Shown here: positions 40,904-54,600 of the stretch, piece by piece
How positions within the stretch are numbered: the first letter of the stretch is position 1
Layout of the letters: the number at the start of each line of letters is the position of its first letter
NCBI RefSeq assembly: GCF_021353235.1
Contig: NZ_JAJTWT010000018.1
Location: forward strand, 20,034 to 84,033
Source: Pelomonas caseinilytica
GTDB lineage: Bacteria; Pseudomonadota; Gammaproteobacteria; Burkholderiales; Burkholderiaceae_C
Length of the DNA stretch: 64,000 bases
Direction of reading: 5' to 3'
Notes under the pieces: generated by a model
Seen by the model: the letters and a program-made list of their open reading frames with translations, nothing else
Told to the model about the DNA's origin: nothing
Databases searched by the model: none
Made by a program: the position numbers and the translations under genes

Positions 40904-42628
40904 ATGCCGCCCGTCGCCCGTCAACCTCGCCTGCCCCTGCACAGCTGGCCCGTCCTCTGGGCTGCGCTGGTGTTCAGTGCCTCGGCCGGTGCCGCCGGCA
41001 CGACGCCGCCGGTGGTGCCCACGCCGGCCGAACTGGCCAAGCCCCCGGAGCCGGCCCGCGACGCCCAGGCCCTGCCCGAACGCCCGCCCGCCGCGCGCGA
41101 ACTCGGCAAGCCCGAAGACGAACTCAAGATCACCGTCGAGGCCTACACCCTGCCCGACGACGCCCCGGCCGCCCTCCGCGAAGCCCTGCCCCGGCTGACC
41201 GCCGCCTTCGTCGGCCCCGACCGCGGCTTCGAGGACCTCGTCAACGCCGCCAACGAGGTGACCCGCTTCCTGCAGCGCGACCTCGGCTACTACCTCGGCT
41301 ACGCCTACATCCCCGAACAGGCCTTCGACGGCAAGACCGTGCGCATCGCCGTGCTGGAGGGGCGGCTCGATCGCGTCGTGCTGAACTGGAGCGAGGGCCT
41401 GCCGGTGAAGCGCGAAGTCGTGGAAGCCTACCTGCAGCGCCTCAAGCCCGGGGACGTGCTGACCGTCGAGGCCGTCGAGCGCACCGTCTTCCTCATCAAC
41501 GACCTGCGCGGCATCGTGACCCGCGCCGAGGTCAAGGCCGGCTCCAGGCCCGGTACGGCCATCCTCGAATTCACGCCGCGCGCGGAAGCGCGCTACAGCG
41601 GCAGCGTCGACGGCGACTTCAACGGCTCCAAGGTCATCGGCAGCGCCCGCCTCGGCGCCCAGGCCATCGTCTCCAGCCCCCTCGGCCGCGGCGACGGCCT
41701 GTCGGGCTCCGTGCTCAGCTCCAGCACCGGCGGCCTGCTCTTCGCCCTGCTCGGCTACACCAGCCCCATCGGGGCCGACGGCTTCAAGGCCGGGGCCTCG
41801 TTCTCGGCCGTGCGCTACCAGCTCGACACCAAGGAATTTCCCCTCGACCTGCACGGCACCGGCACCACCGTCAACCTCTTCGGGCTCTACCCGTGGGTGC
41901 GCTCGCGCAACCTCAACCTCTTCGTGCTGGGCGCGGTCGACGCCAAGAGCTACGTCGACAAGGTCGCCTCCCTGGCCACGCGCAAGCGGGTCGATGACGT
42001 CAACGTCGGCGTCAGCGGCGACTTCCGCGACAGCCTGCTCACCGGCAGCGTCAACACCTTCGAGCTCAACCTCGCCCAGGGCCGGCTCAGCTACCCCAGG
42101 GGCGCGCCCAGCGGCGGCGACGACGCAGCGCGCTTCCACAAGCTCAGCTTCACCGCCGCACGGCTGCAGAACCTGCTCAGCAACCGGCTGCTGGCCTATC
42201 TCAACGTGCGCGGGCAGTGGGCGCTGTCCAACCTCGACTCCACCGAGCAGTTCCGTGCGGGCGGCCCCAACGGCGTGCGCGCTTTCGCCCCCGGCGAGGG
42301 CACCGGCGACAGCGGCGCCGTTGCCAGCCTCGAGCTGCGTTGGCTGCCGCCGGCCAGCCTCTTCGGGCAATGGGCCAACGAGCTGGTGCTCGCGGCCTTC
42401 TACGACGCCGCCTTCGTGCAATTCCGCCACGACGCCAGCCTCGTCCAGCGCGAGCCCGACTACGTCAACCACACCCGGCTGGGCGGCGCCGGCCTCTCCC
42501 TCGTCTGGGCGCGGGCCAACCGCTATTCCTTCCGCATGAGCCTGGCCACGCCCACCGAGGGCGGTGGCAGCGGCGGCACGCAGCCTCGCAAGCTGCGCGC
42601 CTATGCCCAGGGCTCGTGGAACTTCTGA
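40904..42628 (+). CDS. TpsB-type outer-membrane transporter (ShlB/FhaC family)
   Basis: TpsB proteins form the outer-membrane pore that exports one partner TpsA protein. The 574 residues have a signal peptide ending about AGAAG and a Pro-rich linker. POTRA domains follow (about residues 65-210, with AYIPEQAFDGKTVRIAVLEGRLDRV). A 16-strand-type barrel comes next, carrying the family motif VRAFAPGEGTGDSGAV near residue 465, and the chain ends in an aromatic residue (GSWNF). The upstream SD is weak. The stop lies 7 bp before the partner gene. Specificity is inferred from adjacency. Confidence 0.93.
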   Translation: MPPVARQPRLPLHSWPVLWAALVFSASAGAAGTTPPVVPTPAELAKPPEPARDAQALPERPPAARELGKPEDELKITVEAYTLPDDAPAALREALPRLTAAFVGPDRGFEDLVNAANEVTRFLQRDLGYYLGYAYIPEQAFDGKTVRIAVLEGRLDRVVLNWSEGLPVKREVVEAYLQRLKPGDVLTVEAVERTVFLINDLRGIVTRAEVKAGSRPGTAILEFTPRAEARYSGSVDGDFNGSKVIGSARLGAQAIVSSPLGRGDGLSGSVLSSSTGGLLFALLGYTSPIGADGFKAGASFSAVRYQLDTKEFPLDLHGTGTTVNLFGLYPWVRSRNLNLFVLGAVDAKSYVDKVASLATRKRVDDVNVGVSGDFRDSLLTGSVNTFELNLAQGRLSYPRGAPSGGDDAARFHKLSFTAARLQNLLSNRLLAYLNVRGQWALSNLDSTEQFRAGGPNGVRAFAPGEGTGDSGAVASLELRWLPPASLFGQWANELVLAAFYDAAFVQFRHDASLVQREPDYVNHTRLGGAGLSLVWARANRYSFRMSLATPTEGGGSGGTQPRKLRAYAQGSWNF

Positions 42629-42635
42629 GGCCGAC

Positions 42636-45600
42636 ATGCGCGCATCGCCCCGCCGTTCCCGACTGCAGCCCCTCGGCCTGGCGCTGTGCCTGGCCCTGGC
42701 CTACCCCGCGGCCCAGGCCCTGCCCCAGGGGGCGCAGGTCGTCCAGGGGCGGGCAACGGTGTCGACGCCCCAGCCCGGCCAGGGCCTCATCCAGCAGTCC
42801 ACCGACAAGGCCGTCATCAACTGGCAGGGCTTCTCCATCGGCGCCAACGAGTCCCTGCGCATCGAGCAGCCCGGCGTCAATTCGGTGCTGCTCAACCGCG
42901 TCGTCGGTGGCGACCCCTCCCTCATCCTCGGCCGCATGCAGTCCAACGGCCTGGTCTTCCTGCTCAACCCGCGCGGCATCGTCTTCGGTCGCGGCTCGCA
43001 GGTGGATGTCGGCGGCCTCGTCGCCTCCACGCTGGACCTCTCCGACAGCGCCTTCCTGGCGGGCGACTACCGCTTCACCGCCGGCCCGGGCGCAGGCGGC
43101 CTGCAGGCCGACGGCAGCATCACCGCGCCCGGCGGCACCGTCGCCCTGCTCGCGCCGCGGCTCGACGTCGGCGGCAGCATCCAGGCCCGCCGCGTGGGCC
43201 TGGCCGCCGCCAGCGCCGCCAGCGTCGACATCGAGGGCGACGGCCTCGTCCTCTTCCAGCTCCGCAACGACGACGAGCGCGACGTGGCGCTCAAGTTCAG
43301 CGGACGCATCCTTGCCGAAGGCGGCAGTGCCGAGCTGCGCGCCCAGGCCCGCGGCGGCGTTGCCGGCCAAGTGCTCAACATGGACGGCGTCGTGCAGGCA
43401 CGTGGCCTGCGCCAGCAGGGCGGCCGCATCGTCATCGACGGCGGCACCGCCGGCGACACCCTGGTCGGCGGCCGCCTCGACGCCAGCGGCGAGACCGGCG
43501 GCGGCATCACCGTCCTCGGCCGCCAGGTCGCCCTGCTCGACACCGCCCGGCTCGACGCCTCCGGCGCCCTCGGCGGCGGCAGCCTCCAGGTGGGCGGCGG
43601 CTTCCAGGGCCAGGGCACCGACCACAACGCCCAGCGCACCTGGATCGCCGCTGGCGCCCGCCTGAACGCCGATGCCACAGGCCAGGGCGACGGTGGCCGC
43701 GTCGCCGTCTGGGCCGACCAGCGCACCGACATGCTGGGCCAGATCTCCGCCCGCGGCGGCGCCCTCGGCGGCAACGGCGGCCAGGTCGAGACCTCGGGCA
43801 AGCTGCAGCTCAACATGCCCACCGGCCAGGTCGACGTCGGCGCTTCGCTCGGCCGCGCCGGCCAGTGGCTGCTCGATCCCAACGACCTCGTCATCTCCAA
43901 CGCCAGCTCGCAGCAGGTGCCGGGCACGGCGCCCTTCGTCACGACCGCCGACGGGGCCGTCCTCAACGTCGGCACCCTCAACGCGGCCCTCACCGGCGGG
44001 GCGACGATCACCGTGCGCACGGCCACCACGGCCGGCAGCACCGAGTCCGGCAACATCGACGTGCGGGCCAACATCGTCCCGGCGGGGGCGGCGACCCTGC
44101 AGCTCATCGCCCAGGGCAACATCGCCTTCGGCACCAACGGCAAGATCAGCGCCGGGCCCTCGGCGCTCAACGTCCAGCTCCTGGCCGGCTCCGACGCCAG
44201 CGGCAATTCGCCGGGCGGCAACACCAGCAGCATCACCGGCATCGCCGCCACGACGATCGACACCAACGGCGGCACCCTCACGGCCACGTCCAAGGGCACC
44301 ATCGACCTCGTCAGCGTCATGAGCGGCCACGCGACGCTGACCAGCAACGGCGGCGGGGTGGTCCTGCCCAAGGGCACAGTCAGCGGCGCCCTGGACGTGA
44401 CGACCACGGGCGGGAACATCACCCAGACCAGCGGCGGCCTGGTCGTGACCGGCATCTCCACGCTCAACGCGGGCTCGGGCGCCATCACGCTCGCCGACAC
44501 CCACAACGACCTGCAGGGAACCGTCAACCTCACCGGGGGCACGACGAAGGTCGTCAACACGGCCAACGTCGGCAACGTCCTGACCCTGGGCACCCTGTCC
44601 ACCGGCAACCTCGACGTCACCGCCGGCGGCGGCACCCTCAACCTCGGCAAGGGCAGCGTCACCGGCACCCTGACCGCCCACAGCGGCGGCGGCGCCATCA
44701 CCCAGGCCGCCGGCGGCCTCGTCGTCACCGGCGCGTCCACGCTCGACGCCGTCAGCGCCGCCATCACGCTGACCGACGCCGCCAACGACCTGCAAGGCAG
44801 CGTCGCCCTGACCGGCGGCACCACGCAGATCACCAACACCCTCAACGCGCTCAACGCCCTCACCCTCAGCAGCTACAGCACCGGCAGCCTCACCCTCATC
44901 GCGGGCGGCGGCACGCTCAACCTCGGCACCGGCACGGTCACCGGTGTCCTCACGGCCACCAGCGGCGGCGGGGCCATCGTCCAGGGCACCGGCGGCATCA
45001 AGGTGACCGGCACGGCCAGCCTGAACGCGGGCGGCGGCGGCATCACCCTCAACGACCCGACCAACGACCTGCTGGGCACCGTCAACCTGACCGGCGCCAC
45101 CACCCAGCTCAAGAACACCAAGGGCACCGCCCACGCGCTGGCCCTGGGCACGCTCAACACCGGCGACCTCACCGTCACGGCCGGCGGCGGCACACTCGAC
45201 CTCGGCACCGGCACGGTGACCGGCAACCTCACGGCCAACAGCGGCGGCGGCGCCATCGTGCAGGCCTCGGGCGGGCTGACGGTCACCGGCACCTCCAGCC
45301 TCACGGCCACCGGTGCGGCCATCACGCTGCTCGACGCGGCCAACGACCTGCAAGGCGCCGTGAGCGCCACCGGCACCACGACCCAGCTGCTCACGAGCGG
45401 TGCGCTCACCCTCGCCAGCCTCAACACCGGCAACCTGACGGTCATGTCCACCGGCGCCCTCAAGCTGGGCACGGGCACGGTGACGGGCGTGCTGACGGCC
45501 CACAGCAACGGTGGCGCCATCACCCAGGCCGCGGGCGGCCTGGTGGTGACGGGGGCGTCCACCCTCGACGCCGGTGCTGGCACCATCACCCTGGCCGACG

Positions 45601-48600
45601 CGGCCAACGACCTGCAGGGCGCCGTCGGCCTCATCGGCGGCGCGACGCAGATCGTCAACACCAAGAACGTCGCGAATGCACTGACCCTGGGTACCGTCGC
45701 CACCGGCAACCTCACCGTCACGGCCGGTGGCGGCACCCTCAACCTCGGCAAGGGCACGGTCACCGGCAACCTCACGGCTGACAGCGGCGGTGGCGCCATC
45801 GTCCAGGCCAGCGGTGGCCTCACCGTTACCGGCACGTCCAGCCTTACGGCCGCGGCCGCGGCGATCACCCTGACCGACTCCGCCAACGATTTGCAAGGCG
45901 CCGTGAGCGCCACCGGCGCGACGACCCAGTTGCTCAGCAGCGGCGCACTCACGCTGGCCAGCCTCACCACCGGCAACCTGACGGCCACGTCCACCGGCGT
46001 GCTCAAGCTCGGCACGGGCACGGTGACGGGCACGTTGACGGCCACCAGCAACGGCGGCGCCATCACCCAAGCCAGCGGCGGCCTCGTCGTCACCGGCACC
46101 TCCAGCCTCGACGCTGGCGCCGGCGCCATCACGCTGGCCGACGCCGCCAACGACCTGCAGGGTGCCGTCGGCCTCATCGGCGGTGCGACGCAGATCGTCA
46201 ACACCAAGAACGTCGCGAATGCACTGACCCTGGGCACCGTCGCCACCGGCAACCTCACCGTCACGGCCGGCGGCGGCACGCTCAACCTCGGCACCGGCAC
46301 GATCTCCGGCAACCTCACGGCCGACAGCGGCGGTGGCGCCATCGTCCAGGGCAGCGGTGGCCTCACCGTCACCGGCACCTCCAGCCTCACGGCCACCGGC
46401 GCGGCGATCACGCTGCTGGATGCCGCCAACGATCTGCAAGGCGCCGTCAGCGCCACGGGCGCCACGACCCAGTTGCTCACGAGCGGCGCGCTCACGCTGG
46501 CCAGCCTTGCCACCGGCAACCTGACGGCCACGTCTACCGGGGCCCTCAAGCTCGGCACGGGCACGGTGACGGGCACGTTGACGGCGACCAGCAACGGCGG
46601 CGCCATCACCCAGGCCGCGGGCGGCCTGGTGGTGACGAGCACCTCCAGCCTCGACGCCGGCACCGGCGCCATCACCCTGGCCGACGCCGCCAACGACCTG
46701 CAGGGCGCCGTCGGCCTCATCGGCGGCGCGACGCAGATCGTCAACACCAAGAACGTCGCGAATGCACTGACCCTGGGTACCGTCGCCACCGGCAACCTCA
46801 CCGTCACGGCCGGTGGCGGCACCCTCAACCTCGGCAAGGGCACGGTCACCGGCAACCTCACGGCCGACAGCGGCGGTGGCGCCATCGTCCAGGCCAGCGG
46901 TGGCCTCACCGTTACCGGCACGTCCAGCCTCACCGCCACGGGCGCGGCGATCACGCTGCTGGATGCCGCCAACGATTTGCAAGGCGCCGTGAGCGCCACC
47001 GGTGCGACGACCCAACTGCTCAGCAGCGGCGCGCTCACACTCGCCAGCCTCGCGACGAACGACCTGACGGTCACTTCGACCGGTGCCCTCAAGCTCGGTA
47101 CGGGCACGGTCACGGGCGCGCTGGTGGCGCACAGCAACGGCGGCGCCATCACCCAGGCCGCGGGCGGCCTTGTCGTCACCGGCACCACCAGCCTCGATGC
47201 CGGCACCGCCGCCATCACCCTGGCCGACGCCGCCAACGACCTGCAGGGCGCCGTCAGCCTCATCGGCGGCGCGACGCAGATCGTCAACACCAGGAACGCC
47301 GGCAACGCCCTGACGCTGGCTTCTCTCAACACCGGCAACCTCAATGTCACGGCCGGCGGCGGCACGCTCAAGCTCGGCACCGGCACGGTCACGGGCGCGC
47401 TGACCGCCAACAGCGGCGGTGGCGCCATCACCCAGGCCAGCGGCGGCCTCGCCGTCACCGGCACCTCCAGCCTCACGGCCACGGGCGCCGCCATCACGCT
47501 GCTGGATGCCGCCAACAACCTGCAAGGCGCCGTGAGCGCCACGGGCGGCGCCACGCAACTCCTCAACGGCAGCGGCCATGCCCTCACGCTGGCCAGCCTC
47601 GCCACCGGCGCCCTGACTGCGACCAGCGGCGGCGCGCTCAAGCTGGGCACCGGCACGGTGAACGGCACGCTAACGGCTCACAGCAACGGTGGCGCCATCA
47701 CCCAGGCCAGCGGCGGCCTCGTCGTCACCGGCGCCTCCAGCCTCGACGCCGGCGCGGGCGCCATCACGCTGGCCGACGCGGCCAACGACCTGCAGGGCGC
47801 CGTCAGCCTCACCGGCGGTGCGACCCAGGTCGTCAACACCAAGAACGCCGCGAACGCACTGACCCTGGCCAGCCTCAACACCGGCAACCTCAGCGTCACG
47901 GCCGGCGGCGGCACGCTCAAGCTCGGTACTGGCACGGTCACCGGCACGCTGACGGCCAACAGCGGCGGCGGCGCCATCACCCAGGCGGCGGGCGGCCTCG
48001 TCGTCACGGGCAATGCCAGCCTCACCGCCACGGGCGCTGCCATCACGCTGAACGACGCGGCCAACGACTGGCAGGGCAGCGTCGCCATCAGCGGCGGCGC
48101 CACGGTGTTGTCCAGCACCCGCACGGCGGCCTCCACGCTGACCCTGGGTGCACTCAATACCGGCAGCCTGACCGTCAGCACGGCCGGCGGCAACCTGCTG
48201 CTGGGCACCGGCACCGTGGCCGGCGCCCTGGGCGCGAGCAGCGGCGGCGGCACCCTCGGCCAGGTGGCGGGCGGGCTGACCGTGAGCGGTGTGGCCACGT
48301 TGAATGCCGGGACCGGCGACGTCGTGCTGACCGACACCCACAACCACTGGAGCGGCGGCGTCCAGCTGACCGGCAATTCGCTGGACCTGCACTCGGCCGG
48401 CGACCTCAGCATCCTGGCCCTGAGCCAGCCCGCCAACCGCGCGTTGACCCTGGCGGCCGACGGCAACCTCGTGCTCGGCGCCGTCGACCTCAACACCGGC
48501 ACGGCCGACCTCAGCCTCACCAGCCTGGGCGGCAGCTTCACCGCGGGGGGCAAGCTCGCCGGCCGCAACATCACCCTGGCAGCGCAGACCGGCCTCAACC

Positions 48601-51600
48601 TCGGCCACGACATCGACGCTACCGGCACCCTCTCGCTGACCACCACGAGCGGCGGCGTCAACCAGACCGCCGGCGCCATCCAGGTGGGCGGTACGACGAC
48701 GGTGAGCGCGGGCAGCTCCGCCATCAGCCTCGCCCAGGCGGGCAATCACTTCACCGGTGCCGTGCAGCTCAGTGGCGGCGCCGTGCAGGTCGCCGACAGC
48801 GGCGCCCTCGTCCTCGGCACCACGACGGCGGCCACGCTGGCGGCCACCAGCCACGGCGCCCTCACGCAGGCCGGTAAGCTGGCCGTGGCCGGCACCGCCA
48901 GTTTCGACACCGGCACGGCGGCCCTGACCCTCACGGACCCGACCAACGACCTGACCGGGGCCATCGGCATCACGGGCGGTGCCGTCGATCTGGTCACGGC
49001 CCACGACCTCAACCTCGCGGCGCTCTCGCAGGCGCCCGGCCAGGCCCTGCGCCTGACCGCCGGCGGCACGCTGACCTTGCCCGCAGCGCTCACCAACATC
49101 GACACCGGCAGCGCCGACCTCAAGCTCGTCAGCCAGGGCGGCGCCTTCGCCACGGCCGGCACGCTCAAGGGCGGCAACGTCACCCTCGGCGGCCTGTCGG
49201 TGACGCTCGGCCATGACGTCACGGCCACCGGCGCCCTCGACGTGCAGGCCCTCGCCGGCAGCATCGTCCAGACTGGCGGACGCATCAGCGCGACAGGCGC
49301 CAGCCAGTTCGACGCCGGCGCCTTCGCCCTCACGCTGAACCGCCCCCTGAACGACTTCCAGGGCGCTGTCAGCCTCACCGGCGGCAGCACCCAGATTGCC
49401 GCCACCAGCCTGCACGCGCTCGATCTCGCGGCACTGGCGACCGGCAGCCTCAACGCCACGGCGGCCGGCGCCCTGCGCCTGGGCACCGGCACGGTCGGCG
49501 GCAACCTCGCCGCCGCCAGCGGCGGCATCCTCAACCAGGCCGCAGGCGGCCTGACCGTGACCGGCAGCACCAGCCTCAACGCCGGCAGCTTCGCCATCAC
49601 CCTGCTCGACGCGGCCAACCACTGGGGCGGCGCCGTCGCGCTGACCGGCGGCACCACCCAGCTGCGGGCCAACGGCGCCCTGCTGCTCGGTGCAGCCAAC
49701 GTCGGCCTGCTGTCGCTGACGTCCACCGGCGCCGTCACCCAGAACGCCGCGCTGGTCGTGGGTGGAGGGCTGAGCGTCGACGCCGGCAGCGCCGGCATCG
49801 ACCTCGGCCAGTTCGCCAACAGCTTCAGCGGCAGCGTCTCGCTCACGGGCGGCGCAAGCCAGGTGCGCAGCGGCGGTGCGCTGACCCTCGGCGTGCTCGG
49901 CACCGGTGCCCTGACGGCGCGGTCGAGCGGCGCCCTCGTCCTCGGCCAGGGCACGGTCGGCGGCGACCTGCTGGCCATCAGCAACGGCGGCGCGGTCAGC
50001 CAGGGCGGGGCACTCAACGTCGCCGGCGCGGCCAGCGTGCAGGCAGGCACCGGCGCCATCACCCTCGCCCAGGCCGGCAACCACTGGGGCGGCACGGTCG
50101 ACCTCTCCGGCGCGGCGACCCAGCTCACCAGCGCGGCCGGCCTCACCCTCGGTACCCTGGCCGTCGGCGCCCTCAGCGTCGATGCCACCGGCCCCCTCGT
50201 CCTGGGCCAGGGCAGCGTGGGCGGCAGCCTCGCCGCCTCCAGCCATGGCGGCGCCATCGGACAGGCCGGCGCCCTCGACGTGGCCGGCGCGGCCAACGTG
50301 CAAGCCGGCACCGGCAGCATCACCCTCACCCAGGCCGGCAACCGCTGGCAGTCGACCGTGCAGCTCGGTGGCGCCACCACCCAGATCACCGGTGCCGGTT
50401 CACTCACCCTCGGCCTGCTCGACACCGGCGACCTGACGGCCACGTCAAGCGGCGTGCTCGGCCTCGGCCAGGGCCGTGTGGCGGGCGCCCTCGTCGCCAC
50501 CAGCGCCAGCCACGCCATCACGCAGTCCGGCGCCCTGCAGGTCGACGGCACGGCCACCCTCGACGCCGGCTCGGCCGACATCACGCTGGCCCAGGCCGGC
50601 AACCAGCTGCAAGGCGCCCTGCACCTCACGGCCCGCAATGCGACCGTGGTCAACCAGGCCGATCTCGACCTGGCCGGCCTCAACCTCGACAGCCTCGACG
50701 CCACCAGTGCCGGCGCGCTGAAGCTGGGCCATGCCAGCCTCGCCGGCACGCTGGCGGCGCGCGCCCTCGGCGGCGCCCTCACGCAGGCGGCCGGCGGCCT
50801 CACCGTGGCCGGCGCGACGACGCTGCAGGCCAGCGGCGGCATCACGCTGGCCGACGCGGCCAACCACTTCCAGGGCCTGGTCAGCCTCGCCGGCGGCAGC
50901 GCGACGGTGCTGGCCAACGCCGAGGCCCTGCGGCTCGGCAGCCTCGCCACCGGCGACCTCGGCGTCACGGCGGCCGGCGCCCTGGACCTCGGCAGCGGCA
51001 GCATTGGCGGGCACCTGACGGCCGTCAGCAGCGGCGCCCTGACCCAGACCGGCGCCCTCGCGGTCGGCGCGGGCGCCGGCCTCAACGCCGGCAGCGCCGC
51101 CATCACGCTGGAGCAGGCGGGCAACGCCTTCACCGGCACGGTGGCGCTGAGCGGCGGCAATGTGCGCCTGGCGAGCGCGGCCGGCCTCGCCCTGGGCCTG
51201 CTGGCCGTGGGCGACCTGACGGTGTCGTCCGGTGGCGCCCTGCAGCTCGGCAGCGGCGCGGTGGGCGGCAGCCTCACGGCCACCAGCGGCGGTGCCCTCA
51301 CGCAGGCCAGCGGTGGCCTCGCCGTCGCCGGCACCAGCCAGCTCGACGCCGGCAGCCATGCCATCCAGTTGGCCGAGGCCGGCAATGCCTTCACCGGCGC
51401 GGTCGGCCTGGTGGCGGGCGACGCCACGCTGGTCAACGGCGCGGCCCTGCTGCTCGGTGCCAGCACCGTCGGCGGCAACCTCAGCGCCACGACGCGCGGC
51501 ACGGGCATCGCGCAGTCCGGGGCCCTGACCGTGGGCGGCAGCAGCGCCTTCGCCGCGGACGGCGCCGCCGCGACCCTGTCCCTCGGCCTGGCCGGCAATC

Positions 51601-54600
51601 AGCTGCACGGCGCCGTCAGCACCGCGGCGCTCAACGGTGGCCGCTTCACGGCGGCCACGATCGAGAACGCGCTCGACCTCGGCTTCAGCGGCGACGCCGG
51701 AGTCCTGTCGCTGGGCAGCACCGGCCTGCTCACGCTGGGCGGCGGGCGCAGTGGCTCCCTTACCGCCGCGGCTACCACCGGCATCGTGCAGACCGGCGCC
51801 CTCGACGTCAGCGGCCTCACCACCCTGGTCGCACGCGGCGCGGCCCTGGCCGTGGACCTGCGCCATGCCGGCAACGACCTCGCCCGCGTGCAGCTGACGG
51901 CGTCACCGGGCGGCAGCTTCGCCGCCGTGCAGCTGCGCGACGGCGATGCCATCCGGCACGACGGCCTGCAGTTCGCCGGCGACGCCGCCAGCCTCGACCT
52001 GGGCTCGGCCGGCGCCCTCGACCTCGCCGGCATCGCCACCGCCAGCCTGCGGGCCGACACCAGCGCCAGCGGCGCGGCCATCACGCAAAGCGGCCGGCTC
52101 GCGGTCAGCGGCGATGCGACGTTCGCCGCCGGCAGCGGCGCCATCACCCTGCTGCGCGCCGACAACGGCCTGCCCAGCCTCACGGTGGCCAGCGCCGGCC
52201 GGGCCCGCATCGCCAGCGCGGGCGACGTCACCGTCAACGCCGGCAGCGTGTCCGCCGGCCTGGAGCTGGCCTCGCCCGGCGCCATCGCGCTGGCCGGGCC
52301 GCTGTCGGGCGCAGGCGAACTCGTCCTGAACGGCCGCGGCAGCCTCACCATCGCCTCGGCCCAGGCCTATGCCGGCGGCACGCGCATCCAGTCAGGCCGG
52401 CTGGTGCTGCAGGGCAGCGCGGCCCAGGCCGGCAGCGGTGCGGTGCAGCTCGGCGCCGGCGGCCAACTCGACCTGCGCGACGGCGCGACCCTGGCCAACG
52501 CCCTCGTCGGCCAGGGCGGCAGCGTGCTGAACAGCGCCGGCACGGGCACGCTGGCCGGGCCGGTCACGCTGCAGGCGCTGACGACCTTCGCCCCATCGGC
52601 GGCCGGCGGCGGCCTCACGGTCTCCGGCGCCATCGACGACGCGGGCGGCGGCTTCGGCCTGCGCCTGGCCGATTCAGGCACGCTCACACTGACGGGCAGC
52701 AACCACTACGGCGGCGTCACCGACATCGCCGCCGGCACGCTGCGCGCCAACGGCGCCGCGGCCCTGCCGTCCACCAGCGCCGTGCAGATCGCGGCCGGCG
52801 CGGTGCTGGCCCTGGGTGCGGACCTGACGGCCGGTTCGCTCGGCGGCGCCGGCCACGTCGAGCTGGGCGGTTTCACCCTCGGCGTCGGCGCCGACGGCGG
52901 CGACAGCAGCTTCGCCGGCAGCCTCGCCGGCAGCGGCGGCCTGACCAAGCTTGGCGCTGGCGCGCTCACCTTGAGCGGCAGCAGCACTCACACCGGCGCC
53001 ACCCGCGTCGCGGCCGGCCAACTCGTGCTGGACAGCGCCACGGCGCTCAACGAAACGACGGCCGTGACCGTCGATGCCGGCGCGACGCTGACGGTCAAAC
53101 AGAGCGTCAACCTCGGGTCCCTGGCCGGTGCCGGCACGGTGGCCGTGCAGGCGCCGCAGCTGGGCGTCGGTGCCAACGGCAGCGACACCGTCTTCAACGG
53201 CGCGCTGACCGGCGCGGGCGGGCTGGCCAAGATCGGTACCGGCCGCCTGACGCTGGGCGGCGCGGCCAGCCTCGCGGGCGACGTGCGGGTCGACGCCGGC
53301 CGCCTGCAGCTGGCCGCGGCCGGGGCGCTGCCGGGCAGCGCCGCCGTCGCGGTGGCCGCAGGCGCCACGCTGGACCTGCAGGCCGACCAGGGCTTGGCCG
53401 CGCTGTCGGGCAGCGGCCAGGTGCAGCTCAACGCCAGCACCCTGACCCTGGGCGCCACCGGCCGCGACAGTCGCTTCGACGGCGTCGTCAGCGGCAGCGG
53501 CGGCCTGACCAAGGCGGGCACCGGCACGCTGACGCTGGGCGGCGCCAACCTCTACACGGGCACGACGCGCGTCGCCGCCGGCACGCTGGACCTCGCCGCG
53601 GCCCAGGCCCTGGCGGGCGGCAGCGCCCTGGCCATCGACGCGGCCGGCCGCGTGCAGGTGCATGCGAACCAGGCCGTGGCGACTCTCGGCGGCTCCGGCG
53701 CCCTGGTGCTGGACGGCGCCACGCTGGCCGTCGGCGCCGGCGGGGCGGACAGCCGTTTCGACGGCAGCGTCAGCGGCAGCGGCGGCCTCGCCAAGCAGGG
53801 CGCGGGTACGCTGACGCTCACCGCCGCCGCGACCAACGGCGGCGCCACCGCCATCGAGGCCGGCACGCTCAGACTCGCCGGCAGCGGCAGCCTCGGCGCG
53901 GGCGAGATCCGCAACCAGGGCAGCCTCGTCCTCGACCGCGCCGATGGCGTCGAGCTGACGCAGGCCATCACCGGCAGCGGCGGCCTGACCGTGCTGCAGG
54001 GGGCCGTGACGCTGGCGAGCGCCGGCAACACCTATGCGGGCGCCACGCAGGTGCTGGGCGGCAGCCTGGCCACGACGGCGGCCGAGCGCCTGCCCGACGC
54101 CTCGGCCGTGCAGGTGGCCGCCGGAGCGCAGCTGCAACTCGGCGGCAAGGAGACGGTCGCGTCGCTGCAGGCCGCGGGCAGCGTGCACCTGGCCGGCGAC
54201 TTCACCACCCAGGCCGAGCAGGTCTACACCGGCAGCCTGACCCTGGCCAACCCGTCCGGCCTCACGCTGACGGGCACGACCATCGACGCCAGCCGCAGCA
54301 GCAACCAGTTCGGCACCGCGCCCCTCAACCTGGGCGGCGGGCAGGCCCTGGTCACCGTGAAGGAGGCCCTGCAGCTGGGCAACCTCACCCTGTCGGGCGG
54401 CGGCCGCATCGAGGCGGCGCGGCTGGACCTAAACGGCAAGATCGCACTGACCGGCGGCAGCCTCACCCTGGTCGCCACCGCCGCGCCCGACGACGCCAAG
54501 GCCACGCCCCAGGGTGTGGCCCAGGTGCCGCTGGCCGGCGTCAGTCTGGCCCTGGCCGAGGCGACCGTGCAGCAGGGCGGTGCCGGCGCCATCACGGTGG

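Noticed and set aside
40678..41997. A 439-codon plus-strand frame overlapping tpsB
   Set aside because: Overlaps the convincing TpsB frame almost fully and encodes an Arg/Pro-rich product with no domain.
42465..47579. Very long minus-strand open frame (about 1,700 codons) opposite tpsA, plus similar ones at 47670-50303 and 52674-54188
   Set aside because: Mirror frames of a GC-rich repetitive gene: GC-biased third positions remove stop codons on the other strand. No domains, no ribosome sites, and low-complexity products rich in Gly, Ala, Arg and Val.
44511..48090. CRISPR-like regular repeats
   Set aside because: Units are 264-279 bp, in frame, with related rather than unique spacers. They encode protein repeats in tpsA, and no cas genes are present.
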